From Vicia villosa (lineage: Eukaryota; Streptophyta; Magnoliopsida; Fabales; Fabaceae): DNA of 64,000 nucleotides. Below, piece by piece: positions 43,991 through 57,300 of this stretch. Position 1 is the first letter of the stretch; every line of letters begins with the position of its first letter. The translations under genes were made by a program, and so were the position numbers. The notes under the pieces are model-generated. The model made no database searches and was not told the origin of the DNA. It worked only from the letters and a program-made list of their open reading frames with translations. The DNA is taken from contig NC_081181.1 of the NCBI RefSeq assembly GCF_029867415.1, positions 126,051,042 to 126,115,041 on the forward strand. The letters are read 5' to 3'.

Positions 43991-45148
43991 TCAACGAAAC
44001 ACTAAAACATTAAAAATGAAACCAACCACCACCAACAACAACAAAGAAACCATTGAAGTTCCGCTTCTCGTAGAAGCCTCAGAAGCCGTAGCCATATAAG
44101 CCATCCACGAAGCTGAAGCCAGTTCCGATTGCTCCGAGCCGCCACCCGAAGCCGAATTACCCGTTTCCTTCGTATCATTAGAACCCGAATCCGTCGCTGA
44201 CTTTAGACTATACACAAAAATAACAAAAAATTGTTAGTAATTTAAATTTAATAAAATACTATATACTAAAATAATTTAATTTAATGTAATTGAATTGAAT
44301 TGAATTAAATTACCTAGGTGTAGAAGAAGGACAAAATGTGATAGTATAATCAGCACCAGCACAAGTAAAAGTGCTAGTTGCATCATCATAAGCGTAGCTA
44401 TAAGATTTAGGACACGCAGATTTAAACATTTCCGAATAAACAGAAGGCTTACACGTGTCCGGGTTACTAAACGCACCGTTACAACAATACTCCGCTTTCC
44501 CAAACGCGCCACAAGCACTATTACACGCGCCACCGTTCGCAACCTTCAATTCCGACGGACACTTCTTATTGATATCCGTACTACATCCCGTAACGGCACA
44601 CGTCCCTGTCCCGCCGCTCGTGGTTACCAGCATCGGGAGATTGTAACCGTCGACGAGGCTCACGTCGTAGAAGTCTAGTGAACCGGTTCCGAGTGTGAAT
44701 TCGGCGAGAGTGGCAGGTGGTGAAGCGGTAGCGCCGTTGCAGGAGATTTCGCCGGAGCCACAGTCGGCGGTGAGGCATGTTCCGTGGCCGGAGTCGTCGA
44801 ATTGACAACCGGTTCTTGCCCAGAATCTACCGGACCAGCCGGTTGGGGCTTGGAAGGTTCTGGATGTTCCTTTTGTGAGCTGGAAACCGGTTGTTCCGAG
44901 TTCCGGTTTTCCGTAAATTCCTGGCCATGCTGTGTAATCGCATTTATTCAGAAACGTAAATGTTGCACCGGAAACTAAAACACCTTCATTAAAAAAAAAA
45001 ACAGAGTCAGTTACCTTAATATATGAGTATGTTTTTAAGGATTCTAATGTTGTTCAAAATTATAGAATTTTTTACCTTTGAAAACAAGGAAGATTAAGAA
45101 GCATAAGATAGGTTGAAGATAATGTTGGTTATTTAAAAATAGACCCAT
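43991..45148 (-). CDS. GPI-anchored thaumatin-like protein (PR-5 family)
   Basis: Thaumatin-like proteins are secreted, disulphide-rich proteins; many bind beta-glucan and act in defence. Exons 45148-45076, 44983-44314 and 44207-43991 join with GT-AG introns into 319 residues. The N-terminus is a signal peptide (LQPILCFLIFLVFKGVLVSG). The mature domain starts ATFTFLNKCDYTAWPGI and has the signature region GRFWARTGC, DSGHGTCLTADCGSGEISC and Y-D-V-S-L-V-D-G-Y-N. I count 16 cysteines, the full set for eight disulphides, and the Arg, Glu and Asp residues of the acidic cleft are present. After the domain come a Ser/Gly/Thr-rich linker and a hydrophobic tail (VSLLLLVVVGFIFNVLVF) typical of a GPI signal, placing it at the outer face of the plasma membrane. 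No lesion is visible. A TATA box lies about 145 bp upstream. Confidence 0.95.
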
Positions 45149-45291
45149 AGAATATATGATTTGCTATAGTAAATTAAATACTATAGTATAGTATATATTA
45201 ATATTATCACTCTTTGAAAAAGAGTGAAGAAAAAGGGAGGAGGATAAGGAGAGAGTGGTGGGGGGAATCTGAATGGTAGAAGGTGCATCGC

Positions 45292-45299
45292 TATTTATA
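45292..45299 (-). promoter_or_regulatory. TATA box of the thaumatin-like gene
   Basis: Minus-strand TATAAATA, about 145 bp upstream of the ATG at 45148. Confidence 0.65.
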
Positions 45300-46038
<739 letters not shown>

Positions 46039-46062
46039 ATATATATATATATATATATATAT

Positions 46063-46420
46063 GAGATTTTTGGGTGAAAATGATTTCATCTCTTCTAAAT
46101 CTTAAGGTTGAGATATTTACAGAGAATCTTTGGACTTGACTCTTTTAGACTTAAAGAGCAGTTAGTCTCTCTCTTTCCTTATAAGCGTGGAATGTAAGGG
46201 AGTGGTTTTCTCCTATAATCATGGGAAACGTGGTTTCTCTCGTTAACTAACCTTTTTATTCCTTTACTACACAAGGACATGCCACTCTCTATGTTTTAAA
46301 ATAAGTAAATGAGAGACAAGTAGGCCCAAGTCCAATATGGACGAGCTATTACGAATAGTGGACGACCAATGGAGCAACTTCGAGCGGCCTGTGGAACCCC
46401 TTGTGCTCTCCTGATGCAAG
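46063..46420. other. Intergenic sequence
   Basis: No gene or repeat end recognised. Confidence 0.35.
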
Positions 46421-46610
46421 TAGGGGTGGCAAAACGGGTCGTGGCCCGCCAGGCCGGCCCGCGCACCCGCTAAAAAAATGCCAGGTTAGGTTGGGATTTT
46501 GGGTCCGCCGCCCACCAAAGCTCGCCCCGCCAAAACCCGCCGTCCGCCAAATTCTGCCGCGCCTATTCGTTTAACCCGTCCCACCTTAAACCCGCCGTTT
46601 TTTAGTTGAT
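46421..46610. mobile_element. hAT-type transposon end fragment
   Basis: It begins TAGGGGTGGCAAAACGGG, the terminus of a common plant hAT-derived repeat, and continues GC-rich with CCCGCC repeats typical of its subterminal region. The matching inverted right end (TTTGCCACCCCTA) is not found before the adjacent copia sequence, so it is a fragment. Confidence 0.55.
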
Positions 46611-46620
46611 TATAGTACTT

Positions 46621-47043
46621 CTAACTATTTATGGTTTTATCCTTGTTGATTTCTAGGTCACTATCAACGGTGTGAAAAGCCTCAGCCTTACTGGTGTTTT
46701 TGAGGGGATCAGCCATTATGGTTTGAAGAGGAATATATATTCCGGGCACTTGATGATTCTCCTTCAGAATGCGAGTAACAATCCTGGTAATTGCGCTATC
46801 GACATATTTGGATCCTTCTTTAGTAAGTTCCTCCATGGTAGCGGATGCAGAGGGTTTGGAACTCTTGTTGTGAATACCCTCCTTGGTCCGTTTTGCATGA
46901 GTCGTTTTAGGCTTTGTGGCCTTTACTTTGTCACTGCTAATCGTCCTTAAAGGGACAACCTTAAGAATCCTATTAGGGTTAAAGGACTCTTCAGGTGTTG
47001 TCGAGTCTGAAACGGGAGATTCATCACTCGATTGCTGAGACAT
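46621..47043 (-). CDS. Envelope-like/third ORF of a Maximus/SIRE-type element, truncated
   Basis: SIRE/Maximus copia elements carry an extra ORF after pol, often called envelope-like, of unknown function. Starting at ATG 47043 the product is 140 residues: a Ser-rich acidic N-terminus (MSQQSSDESPVSDSTTPEES), a basic middle (KATKPKTTHAKRTKEG), then EELTKEGSKYVDSAITRIVTRIL and a charged end. The same frame is open upstream to 47244 but that stretch reads like leader sequence. There is no transmembrane segment in what remains. The frame ends near the hAT fragment, so the C-terminal part is probably lost. It lies directly downstream of a protease/pre-integrase region with no integrase or polymerase between, suggesting a large internal deletion. 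Similarity is judged by eye. Confidence 0.5.
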   Translation of the reverse strand: MSQQSSDESPVSDSTTPEESFNPNRILKVVPLRTISSDKVKATKPKTTHAKRTKEGIHNKSSKPSASATMEELTKEGSKYVDSAITRIVTRILKENHQVPGIYIPLQTIMADPLKNTSKAEAFHTVDSDLEINKDKTINS

Positions 47044-47256
47044 TCTGAAACTTTGAGAGTCAGAACTTGTTTCACGCCTGTGAGAACAATTGGAGTAGAT
47101 CAACCTCAGAGAGTAGCTAGCAGAACTAATACGAAAGTTTGGCGTTTTTAGAATACTAGGAGATCGAGGGACCTTTATATGCACATTGAGTGAGGGAAAT
47201 TTCAAACCATGGATTTTTACAAAGCCCAAAAAGTATTCCCTCATGTGGGTTAATTT

Positions 47257-49673
47257 CTATAATATGTTTTGGTAGCTGATACCCAACATACCCTTTTCTT
47301 TCACAATGTCTTTAAATGTTGTTGTAACATTCTCTGTGACATTGCTTTCAGATAGTCTTTTAGGGTCGTTGCTCACATTTGACTTTTCCAGTTTTCTTTC
47401 CCGATCTGTAATGTCCATCACAAGGCTTACTCTTTCTTCTAGCAGAAATCTATTGATACTTCTGTACTCCCTTACTTTTGCACACAGTTTCTCATTCATT
47501 AAACAAGTCTCAGTAAAACCAGTAGAAAGTTCACTTATGGTGAGATCTCCAACATAGGATTCTTCATCAGATTCATCAGACTCATCAAATTCATCAGAGT
47601 CGTGGCGGTAAACTTTTAATTCTTCTTTGATCATGGAGTAGTCAGAGGGGTGGACAGGTGTGTCAGGCTTCCATAGATAGCATTTATCCTTAGACCTAAA
47701 TCCCTTCATGACTTCCTCATTTGCTTCATTAGTGATGATGCACTCTTCTTTGGTGAACCTGACATTAAATCCTTCATCACACAGCTGACTGATGCTTATA
47801 AGGTTTGCAGCCAGTCCCTGTACAAGTAGAACATTGTTTAGATTAGGAATACCCACCCCTTCTGTCTTCCCAACACCTTTGACTTCTCTTATTTCTCCAT
47901 CACCCAGAATTACATAGTTGTTTCCTTCCAATTTGAGATCTACTAGAGAGTTCTTCCTCCCGGTCATATGATTTGAACAACCACTATCAAGGTACCAATC
48001 TTCTTTTGCTGGCATCCTTAGAGAAGTGTGTGCTACCAGAGCAACATTCTTAGCTGCCCATCGTTGCTTTTTGTTGTAGGTGTTAAATTCAGGTTTGGCT
48101 AGATGAGTGTGGTCTGGATATCCAACTAGTCTGAAGCAGAACAGTTTTATGTGACCAAATCTCCCACAGACACTTCCATTTTTGGAATTTCTTCTTTGAG
48201 TGCCTCCTTCTTCTGTTGTCTTGAAGTTGTGACATTGGTGCTGACATCTGGTCGGTCACACAGATCTCAGACTTTGCTCTCTTGAATCCAGAGATGAGTT
48301 CCTCTTTAGCCACAAATCCCAGTCTAGACGTGTCTCATGTTCTTTGTCCAGATTCCAGAATTTCTTTTAGAGTATCAGATCCATAGTTCAGCATTTTGAA
48401 TGACTTGGTCATTTGACCAAGTTTGTGGTTCAACATGCTTACTTCACTACTGAGGGAGTCTATGGCTGCAAGATGTTTATTTTTCTCAGTTTCTAGCTTT
48501 CTTATGATTATCTCTTGCTTCTCCACTTGTTTGCAGACTTCAGTATTCTTCATAGAAAACTTCTTGTATGAGGCAGCTAGTTCATCAAAAGTTAGCTCAT
48601 CATCACTGGAATCATCATCAGATTCATAGATTCTTGTTGAAACTGTGACATGTCTTGCAGTTTCTTCTTCTGAATCTAAGTCTTTGTCAAACCAAGTAAA
48701 GTCCTTTCTTTTGCTCCTTGTGGTAGGTAGGACATTCAGCTCTAATGTGTCCGAATCCTTCACATCCATGACACTGCACCCCTTTCCCTAGATTGGGCTT
48801 CTCCACAGCTTTAAATCTTTTGCTTGAGTCATAGGTCTGACTGATGTCATAGGAAGTGTTCTTGACATTGGGTCTGGACTTCTGATCAACTTTTTTAATA
48901 AGTATGTTGAATTGTTTTCCAAGCATGGCTATGGCGTCGGATAAATTCTCATCACTTCCACCATTGCTTTCTTTTGAATTATCACCTGTGTTGGTGACAA
49001 AAGCGATGCTTTTGTTCTTCTTTTCAATAGGCTAACAGATTCTTGACTCAAAGGTTTGTAGAGAACCAATAAGTTCGTCCAACTTCATGTTGCTTATGTC
49101 TTTAGCTTCCTCTATGGTAGTTACCTTCATATCAAATCTCTTAGGCAGTGATCTGAGGATCTTCCTTACCAGTTTTTCTTCAGTCACATTTTCTCCTAAG
49201 GCTGCTGAGTTGTTTGAAATCTCGCGGACATTCATGTAAAATTCATAAATGGCTTCATCCTCTTTCATCTTGAGATTTTCAAACTTGGATGTAAGTATTT
49301 GAAGTCTCGACATCTTTACCTTGGACGTGCCTTCATGTGCTGTTTTGAGAATATCCAAAGCTTTTTTAGCCAGCTCACAGTGTTGCACAAGTCTGAATAT
49401 GTTCTTGTCAATACCATTGAACAGTGCACTTAGGGCCTTGGAATTGCCCAAAGCTAACTCTTCTTCAGATTTGCTCCATTGAGTTTCAGGAATTAGAACA
49501 GTGGTTCCATCTTCTAGAATTTTCTCAGGATGTTTCCATCTGCTTTCAACAGCTCTCCAGGCCTTGTTGTCCACTGACTTAATGACTTCTACCATACGAG
49601 GTTTCCAGTAGTCATTGTTAGAGCCATCCAGGATAGGTGGTCTGTTTCCAAACACTAACAGTTCCTTCTCCAT
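47257..49673 (-). pseudogene. Maximus/SIRE-like copia gag-protease, broken
   Basis: Gag starts at ATG 49673 (MEKELLVFGNRPPILDGSN) with the UBN2 capsid core (ALSALFNGIDKNIFRLVQH, LQILTSKFENLKMKEDEAI, KILRSLPKRFDMKVTTIEEA). TAG at 49032-49034 interrupts the frame, which then continues to a CCHC zinc knuckle (CHGCEGFGHIRAEC, near 48780). A different frame (48769-48335) carries an acidic stretch (SDDDSSDDELTFDEL) and a coiled coil (KQEIIIRKLETEKNKHLAAI). 48015-47257 holds the protease/pre-integrase junction (WYLDSGCSNHMTG, LAANLISISQLCDEG, KCYLW), followed by an unfamiliar acidic and coiled-coil extension (DEFDESDESDEESYVGD). No integrase, reverse transcriptase or RNase H is present. D-S-G is the protease-site motif of this family. 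Confidence 0.82.
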
Positions 49674-49730
49674 AGTACCAGAATTTTGTTATCCCTAGTT
49701 CTCACCCACATGTAAACAGGCAGGGTGCCT

Positions 49731-49743
49731 GCTCTGATACCAA
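49731..49743 (-). other. Initiator-tRNA-Met primer-binding site
   Basis: On the minus strand this reads TTGGTATCAGAGC, a perfect copia primer site immediately downstream of the LTR end at 49745. Confidence 0.85.
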
Positions 49744-49744
49744 T

Positions 49745-50545
49745 TGAAAATTTTAGTAACACACGCTCGATGTCAAACTAGATGTTATGACATCCACAGT
49801 TACGCAGCACAGACAATAATAACAGAACAACATAAAAACAGTAAACAACACACATAATTGTTTACCCAGTTCGGTTCAGACAACCTACTCTGGGGGCTAC
49901 CAAGCCAGGGATGAAGTCCACTATTAGTAGTATCAATTCAAAGTTAAACTCCCTCGTTTACAACTTCTCACTTAATCACTACCCAATGACCCTTCTACAT
50001 AGGTTCTCCCTAGATATGGAATATCTCCATTCCACTCCCCCTCAATCACAGCAGTGATTACACAAACACAAATAACAATTACAGATAGAAGACACTCTTC
50101 AAAAACACACCTTGATCTGCTTAAAATCTTCAATCAAGAGACACACACTCGTGCTTAAAAGCTTAGAGTGACATTACACAAACACAAACTATTCCAACGC
50201 AATCATCAAGGACAATTGCTTGGATCACACGAGACTGTTACAGAACAGTAGTTCTTCACAATACAAAATCTTCTGTCTGCGTTCCAAAATAGGATTGCAG
50301 TCCTTTTATATGCAGTCTTAGGCCTTGGGTTTTTTAAGAAACAAATTAGGGTTAACCAAATTAACCTAATTCACACGCCATCTGTCTGTTACACAATGTG
50401 CTGTCAGCAGGATCTTCTGGACGAAATATTCAGCACTCATTAAAAGGTTTCCTAAACTGATAATTGGGATAAACCAGGAAACACATTTAATAAACAATAA
50501 CAGCTCCTGCTATCACACACGGATGTCATGACATCGATCATGACA
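49745..50545 (-). mobile_element. 5' LTR of the Maximus/SIRE-like element (801 bp)
   Basis: On the minus strand it starts TGTCATGATCGATGTC and ends AAAATTTTCA, adjoining the primer site. The interior holds TACCCAGTTCGGTTCAGAC, then CTACTCTGGGGGCTACC. The 3' LTR is not in the window, so the target duplication cannot be tested; the base run next to the start is TTCAC (50546-50550). Confidence 0.75.
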
Positions 50546-52813
50546 TTCACTACAAAACCTGTATTAGCTTCACACATGTGCAACCTGCATAAAACAATAT
50601 CAACCAGGTATGTTTTACCATTAATGCAACCAACATGAAAACACCTTCAATAAATAATACTCTGTGGCCAGAGGGTATTGAACCCAGACCCTCATGATTA
50701 CTAATTAAAAGACCCACCACAGGGCCATGCGCCAGTGGTGATAGTAACACAAGTTTAGTTGAATAAATATGAAAACAAGTGGGAGAAACTGAAAAAAACA
50801 AAACAAAAGGTCTGGGGTAAGGGGGATTCGAATCCGAGACCTCTGGGCACAAAGGACAATAAGGTGCACGCTGTACCACTTGGGTGGTAATACATCCAGT
50901 GGTAGAAACACATCCATGCTAATATATTTTAAACAATTCCCAAAAATTAGATTTTTGTCTTCATTTTCAACCTCAAGACAAAGCCATGGTTCTAAATTTG
51001 AATTCTCTCAAAACTCAATCAATGACAAAAGTTTAAACATAAAAGTTACTAAGTTTTTTAAGGCGAATCCAACCATATATCAATCATTAATTTATTTTAC
51101 CTATAGTTCAAGAATTTTCCAGAAAACCACATGAACCCTAATTTTTCAAACTTAAATTAAATGATGATCATGATGAATAAATGAAAGCTAGTTGAGGGCT
51201 TTTGATCCTCACATGATGCTTGACAGCAAAGAACCGAGAATTATTCAAAATGGTACCCTAAACTTGGAGTTTGAAGTCAGAGCAACTTACCTCTGAAGTG
51301 ATAATCGAGTATGGAGTTTGAGCACTTCCAAAAATCATTTGATGATCCTCACACCTTTCTGGGACGTTGGTGAAGCTAATGGAATGGTTTACTTGCCTTG
51401 AGAGTGCTTGAATTGCTCTACCCGAACCAAGTTGCAAATGACCAAAAGTGAAAATGGAGGATGATGATATGGCTATTACAAATGCAATGTAATGGTTTGG
51501 ATAGCTTATATATAGTGTATATAAGGTGTTTGAATGATGATTTTGTAAAACTTGGTTAGAAATTGAAATTTACAAGTTTATGCAAAGTGGAATTTTGGAG
51601 CTTTTTAATGAGATAGTGATTTGGAGATTTTATGCGTGTTTGAATTCAGAAGCAAAGGCTCCAATTTTAGGCAAGATTTGTGAATTGTGAGGGGGGGGGG
51701 GAATCTAATGAAAAGGATATTCCAAGTTCAAGTTGACTTGGTTTGCTTCATGGTGAAGCAATGTGAAAGTTATGGTTCCTATGAACTTGACAAGCTTTAA
51801 TCAAGACAATAGGGAGGCTCCTCTGGTCTTTAGGAGGTTGCTTGTTGGTTTTATGTTGGAGTGTGATCAGAATAAACATTATGGAAGCTCAATGAAGTAG
51901 TTGCAGGTGATTAAAGATACTTTTCCAAAATGGCAATGGTGCCTTTAATCTTGAAATGGCATGAATCAATGGTTAATTATCAAAGATCTTGGATAAAGCT
52001 CTTTGGAGTTGTGTAATTTTCTGATTAGATCAAGGTTTGCAAGTTATAGGACTTGTAATAAAGGATTTGGTAGGTTTGAATGTTTGGCTCCAAGAACTCT
52101 TCATGGAAATGGCCTAAAATTTCAAGTTTGGAACCCCAACTTCAACTCTTTGATTCTATTAGCTCACAAATGCTATGGATGAGTTCTTGTACTTTTTTAG
52201 AAAGCCAAAAAAAATCCTCGACAACTTTCATGTTTGGAGTTTTTTTGAATTCATAAGGGATCATTAATGAAAATGGCCTCAAAGTTAAGCACTTTTAAGA
52301 GTCAAAATCGCCTTGTAAATTTCACTAAGTGTTGGCAATTGAGATACCAACTTCATGGCTTCATAACTCAAAATTCTTGCATATTTTGGGAATTCATACT
52401 CAAGGTTAAAGTTGTTGTATGAAATATGCTCTTTTATTTGATTTTTGGAGCATGAAAAATGGTGGCTTGGTGAAGAAGTTACAAGCTTCCAAAGTTAGGC
52501 ATTTGAACATGTAAAAACTCCATAACTTAGACAATTTTTCCAAAACCCTAATCTTGAATTTTGAAACATTTGATTGATTCTATTGATTAAACTTGATCAA
52601 ATGACTTCAATAATCATATTTTCATGATCATTGACCTTAAAAGTCCATAGTAAATCAAAGGTAGATCTTGCACATTTGACTTTTGTCATTTGAATTGCAT
52701 TTTCTCCAATACAAATTGAATCAAGTTCTTCTAGACAAATGGAAGATATGAGTGGGATATAATGAAGTATTTGTGATCCTTGGATCATTTTTTGAGGCAT
52801 AAGACCATGCTTT
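50546..52813 (-). mobile_element. Ogre-type LTR fragment (minus strand)
   Basis: Non-coding sequence resembling legume Ogre LTR in reverse orientation, such as AAACTTGGAGTTTGAAG and a minus-strand AATTAGGGTTCATGTGG. It is bordered on the left by the Maximus-like LTR and on the right by a SIRE LTR start, so it appears to be a broken host for both insertions. Neither the TGTCATACCCC start nor a primer site is seen. The family call is a judgement from texture. Confidence 0.35.
50650..50890 (-). other. Two tRNA-like box motifs
   Basis: On the minus strand, GGATTCGAATCC (near 50825) and GGGTTCAATACC (near 50670) each resemble a Pol III B box, and each is preceded by an A-box-like block (CAAGTGGTACAGCG near 50875; TGGCGCATGGCCCTGTGG near 50730). 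No cloverleaf can be completed by eye, so I do not call tRNA genes. Confidence 0.3.
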
Positions 52814-53190
52814 TGTTAGAACAAGATTTGGTTCTGCAATATGTCTCTGAGTTTTGATGATAACAATGAGTATGTGTGTATGAACAATTTTATTATACTA
52901 ACGTTTGTTATGTTGAGTACTTAACAAACAGGTTCTGGTTCTAATGAAAAGGCATGGCCAAAACATCATAAGCTACCAAGTTATGTTTCCGCGCTACACA
53001 AGTTCTTATGAACAGTAGCAAAACTTCAGAAGCATCTGAAGTCATTACTCTGATACGAAGTCTGAAGAAACCATTCTGAAGACCAAGTGAAAAAGACTCT
53101 GAAGACTTGAAGTTTTGAAGACTCAAGTTTCTGAAGACAAATGGTTCTGAAGACCCGATGGGTCTGTAAACAGAGTCTAAAATAAAACTG
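52814..53190 (+). mobile_element. Truncated SIRE-type LTR start
   Basis: It begins TGTTAGAACAAGATTTGG and continues GTTTTGATGATAACAATGAG, the same start as the solo LTR at 20205-21295. The typical poly-GAAG 'TCTGAAGAC' repeats follow. The conserved 3' half (CTCCAGTCCACC) is missing. Confidence 0.65.
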
Positions 53191-53963
53191 CAAGTTCACA
53201 GCCTATCGAAGTAATATATAAGATTATTGAACCATAGAGACCAGGTCGTCAATCTATCAACTCTATTGTTAGGGTGCTTATATAAGGCGGATGAGAATAT
53301 GTGATATGAATGCAGTGCAACAAAGTAAAAGGGTAAAGTAAATGACAGATAAAAACAACAGGTTCGAATGTAATTCAAGTATATCAAACAGCGTTCCAGT
53401 TACACATGGATAGAATTACTTATGGGGAAATATTTTCTACTTATAGAAAGGAACGATTTAACGAGAACTTGTCGCTTTCGCGTACTAAGAACCGAGTTTA
53501 CTCTTTAAGTCTACCCATTCATTTGTCACATATGAAAAGTGCGCATTGCGTTAAAGCAGTGAACCTATTTTTAAGAAATCAATTACTTGTCTTAGTAGAA
53601 AAGTGATTTTAACTTGGAAAATTTAACTTAAAGAGATTCTTGGCTTTTGGCCAAGAACCAGATCTCAAACCTATAAATGCGTCCGAAAATAGTTTCAAAA
53701 TCGTTTTCTAAAAATGTGTCAAAGATTCCTAGTTAACCAAACAAACGCTTTCGCCCCTTTTGTTTGGTTAAAAACTAATCAAGTTTAATCATAAGTATGG
53801 ACGGCTTTCGATCTTACCCATAAACATTAAAACACAACAAACTTGAATTAAAGTTTAAAACATCCCCAATAGTATTTCTATTAATATAACATTTGGAACA
53901 CGACCATGACGACGATCCTTACATTCTAACCTTTATAAATTTAGCCAGACATGGAAATAAACA
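53191..53963. other. Unassigned repetitive sequence
   Basis: No coding region. CGAAGTAATATATAAGATTA and AACCATAGAGACCAGGTCG near 53205-53250 resemble a retroelement LTR end, but no partner was found. Confidence 0.3.
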
Positions 53964-54149
53964 CGAGCCTATAAAACGTGTAGGCTATGGTAAGAGCGGG
54001 AAAATAAATAAAGTAAAAGCAAGTGCGAGCCTATAAAAACGTGTAGGCTATGGTAAGAGCGGAAAATAAGTGAAATAAAAACGGGTGCGAGCCTATAAAA
54101 ACGTGTGGGCTATGGTAAGAGCGGAAAATAAAGTAAAGTAAAAGCGGGT
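53964..54149. repeat. 62-bp tandem repeat, three copies
   Basis: CGAGCCTATAAAA-CGTG starts at 53964, 54026 and 54088, exactly 62 bp apart. Each copy contains GGCTATGGTAAGAGCGG and an A-rich tail. Confidence 0.9.
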
Positions 54150-54370
54150 ACAAGTAAACAATTAAATAAAGTGTATAAATAGAACCTACTCCAATCGTAG
54201 TCTTTAAATCTGGTACAACGGAAAGTAAATGGCGGAAATGTAAATGGTGGTATGATGAACTTCAACCAAAGTGCTCCAAACCCTATTACAGACTCAATCA
54301 ACACCGTGACAACTCTTCGATGTGAAGGGATTGTCACTTTACAAATACTGATGGTATATGGCTTAAGTAG

Positions 54371-57300
54371 TGTCATACCCCAAAATTTGCCCACATTATT
54401 TCTCTTATTCAAGTTTCAAATCCATATGCAAAGCTCCTAGACAATTTCTCCTATACAAAGCTCTGAACTAGGGTTTGTTTCTTTAGAAGGAAAATCACTG
54501 AATCAATGGCTCAAGGTGGTTCCATAGGGTCACAAACATCCCAAAGAATCTCTATGTAAGTTATCAAGCCAATCAAAGCAAGTTGAGTCCCTCAAACCTT
54601 AACTAGGTCAGTAGTTGATTCCCAAGGGCAAAATGGTCATTTCAAGTCAATATACAGTCAAAATTCAAGATATTTGGTCAGCAACATCCTCATAACCCTA
54701 AAATCATCATTTGATCAAGGGTTGATCATGATGATGCAAGGAAAGATCAGAAAAGTCAAAAGTCAAAAGTTACTATTTTTGGCATGAACTGAAAAAGTCA
54801 ACCAAACTTTGAAAATTCACCAAATATTCATACTTCATCAGAAAAATTCCCACTAAAGTTCATTTTAAAGGGAATTCATTCCTCTATCGAATGGTCCAAG
54901 AATTAGAGCTCATAGGTCAATGATTTAAGAGATATGGCTTCATACATTATAGGTCCTTTTCAAAAGTCAACAAAAAGACACTTTTTTCAAAAGGACATAA
55001 AATGAGAATGAAAAAGAATTTTGATATGAGACCAAAGACACTGGTTAGAGGACTCTTTAAGGTTTCCAAAGAGTCTACAGGCTTGAAAAAATACTGAGAT
55101 ATGAAGAAATGGTATGATGTGCAAGTTCGCCTATTTTTCAAAGGTGTACAAGGGGGAAAAAGCCTAAAACTCAAAATATTTCCAAATGGGCCTATATTAT
55201 CTCTATCCAATCTTCATCATAAGCCCATGCACGCCCTAAGATAAGATCCTTTTTATTTTTAAGCTTTTATTATTTATTTTATGGTTTTTATTATTTTAAA
55301 TCATAAATTAAATACATAAAATCATAAAAATAGGTAGAGATCTTATTTTGCTCCAATTCCAATCAAATATATTACATTAATGACAAAAATTTCGTGATCT
55401 TTAGAGCTTGAGTGAAAAATATTGGATTTGGACTTATTTAGAAAGGATTAAAATATATTTCCAATCAAATTTTCCAAAACTTGCAAATCAAGATTCAACA
55501 AAATTCTTCTCAGTTTTGTTAACCTAAAATCCTTCTCTATAAGTACCCAAGCAATGTAGATCACAAGGGTGGACGAAATTTCTGCCTTCAAGAGCCACAA
55601 ACCCGAGTGCAAGATTGAAGAAAATTTCAAAACAGTTTTGGAATTAGGAGGAGTTTCAGAGAGATTCAAAGGTCCTTACATGTTCAGTGGAGATTGCCAA
55701 AGCTATTCAGATCATCATCATCATTCGTAGAGTCCAGAATCGACCCCCAAAACTCTCGGTTTGTTCAATTTTCTTTAAACTCGATTCATCAAATATACGC
55801 ATCATTCATAGCTTTTAATTGCATATGTGTGTTTAGTATGATGTTCTAATGGATTCTGGAAACTGAATTGTGTTTACATGTTGATCTGAGCCTAACGCCA
55901 TTGAAGGGTTCCTAAAGCTTGAAATTGGGGCTTTCCATATTAGGTAAAATTAGGGCTAATAATGAGCACCATTGAACTCGTGAGATCTGGACGATCACGT
56001 CCATGAGGTCGCGCCAAGTTTATATGGTGTGTACAAGAGTTTCGTTTTGCAGGTTTGATTCGCTACGAGCCCGATTCGTAGCAAATTCGTAGCTACGCGT
56101 TTTAGGTTTTTTCAGCGAAGAAGATGATACCGTGGCAGCATCCTATTGGCTGTTTTCAAACAGAAAAGCGCGCGTGTCTGTTTTTGGGTTTCTTATGATT
56201 CAGTGTGTTCCCTGCTTGCGCGTATGATGCTCCCTCACCATCACGTCCATCCATCTGATCATCCAGTTGATCCAACGCCCTTGGAGACGCAGGCGCACCA
56301 AGGACCACTATAGATGCGCCACACACGATTACACGCTAAGTCCTTCAAATTTTTTTATATTTAATTATGCAAACTCTTTTTATTATTATTATTTATATTT
56401 ACATATTTATATATGTTTTTTATTTGTTTTCTTTCTTTTACGTACCAAAAAAAAATACATTTATTTTATAAAAACTTTTCAAGATAAATATTTATTTATT
56501 CATTTTATTACATATTTATTTTTATTTATTCATATTACTTCTAATAATTTTATTTTCATAATTATATTTACATGTTTAATATTTAATTATGTATTTTATT
56601 TTCTTATTTAAATTATACTTACATATTTCAATAATTCATATTTATGGTATTTTAATTCGTATTCTATTCATAAAAATCCGTAAAAAATCATAAGATATGT
56701 TTTACACTCGATAATCTTGATTTAATTAATTAGGTCGTAAGACCAATAATTAATTAAAATCATTTATGTTTTCTTATTTAAACCATGCCTTTGATTAGGG
56801 TTTGGGTAGAACATTCTAATACACTAAAATACTTTCTTTTCGTGCCTTGCCTTTTCAGGTTGATTTTTTTCAGACGCCTTCCGACAACGCGCCCGATTAA
56901 GATTCAAAGCTAAGTACCCTACTTTTTAAATTCTATTTGGTTTATTTTTAAAATTAGGGTTTGTTTCGCCTTCATTCTTCTTCTTTTGCCTTGCCTCTTT
57001 TCAGGGTTAACCTAAAGGCATCCTCCGACTACCAACCATATCAGGTCAAATGCAAAAAGTTAAGTGCCCTTTATTTAATTACTTATTTCAAATTATTGTC
57101 TCGACCTTCTTATTTTAGGGTTAGAGACGTTCGCCTCTGAATTAGCCGTACACTCACCCTATTTTTGGTTTGTTTGCATTTTCAGGGTTTGTCGATTGCC
57201 AAAGCTACGAGTATCGGTAACCCTAAACCCTAACCCTGATATTTTCTGTCTTTTATTATTACTTATGTCAAACCCTATTAAGGGATCCGCTGGTTACAAT

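Noticed and set aside
44276..44808. Alternative minus-strand frames (88 and 75 aa) over the thaumatin-like exon
   Set aside because: Wrong frame: basic, Arg-rich translation without the cysteine pattern.
50821..50885. A functional tRNA gene on the minus strand
   Set aside because: A B-box-like motif is present but I could not form a cloverleaf or name an anticodon.
54110..54412. 100-residue minus-strand frame
   Set aside because: It spans the Ogre LTR start and unassigned repeat sequence, with no domain content.
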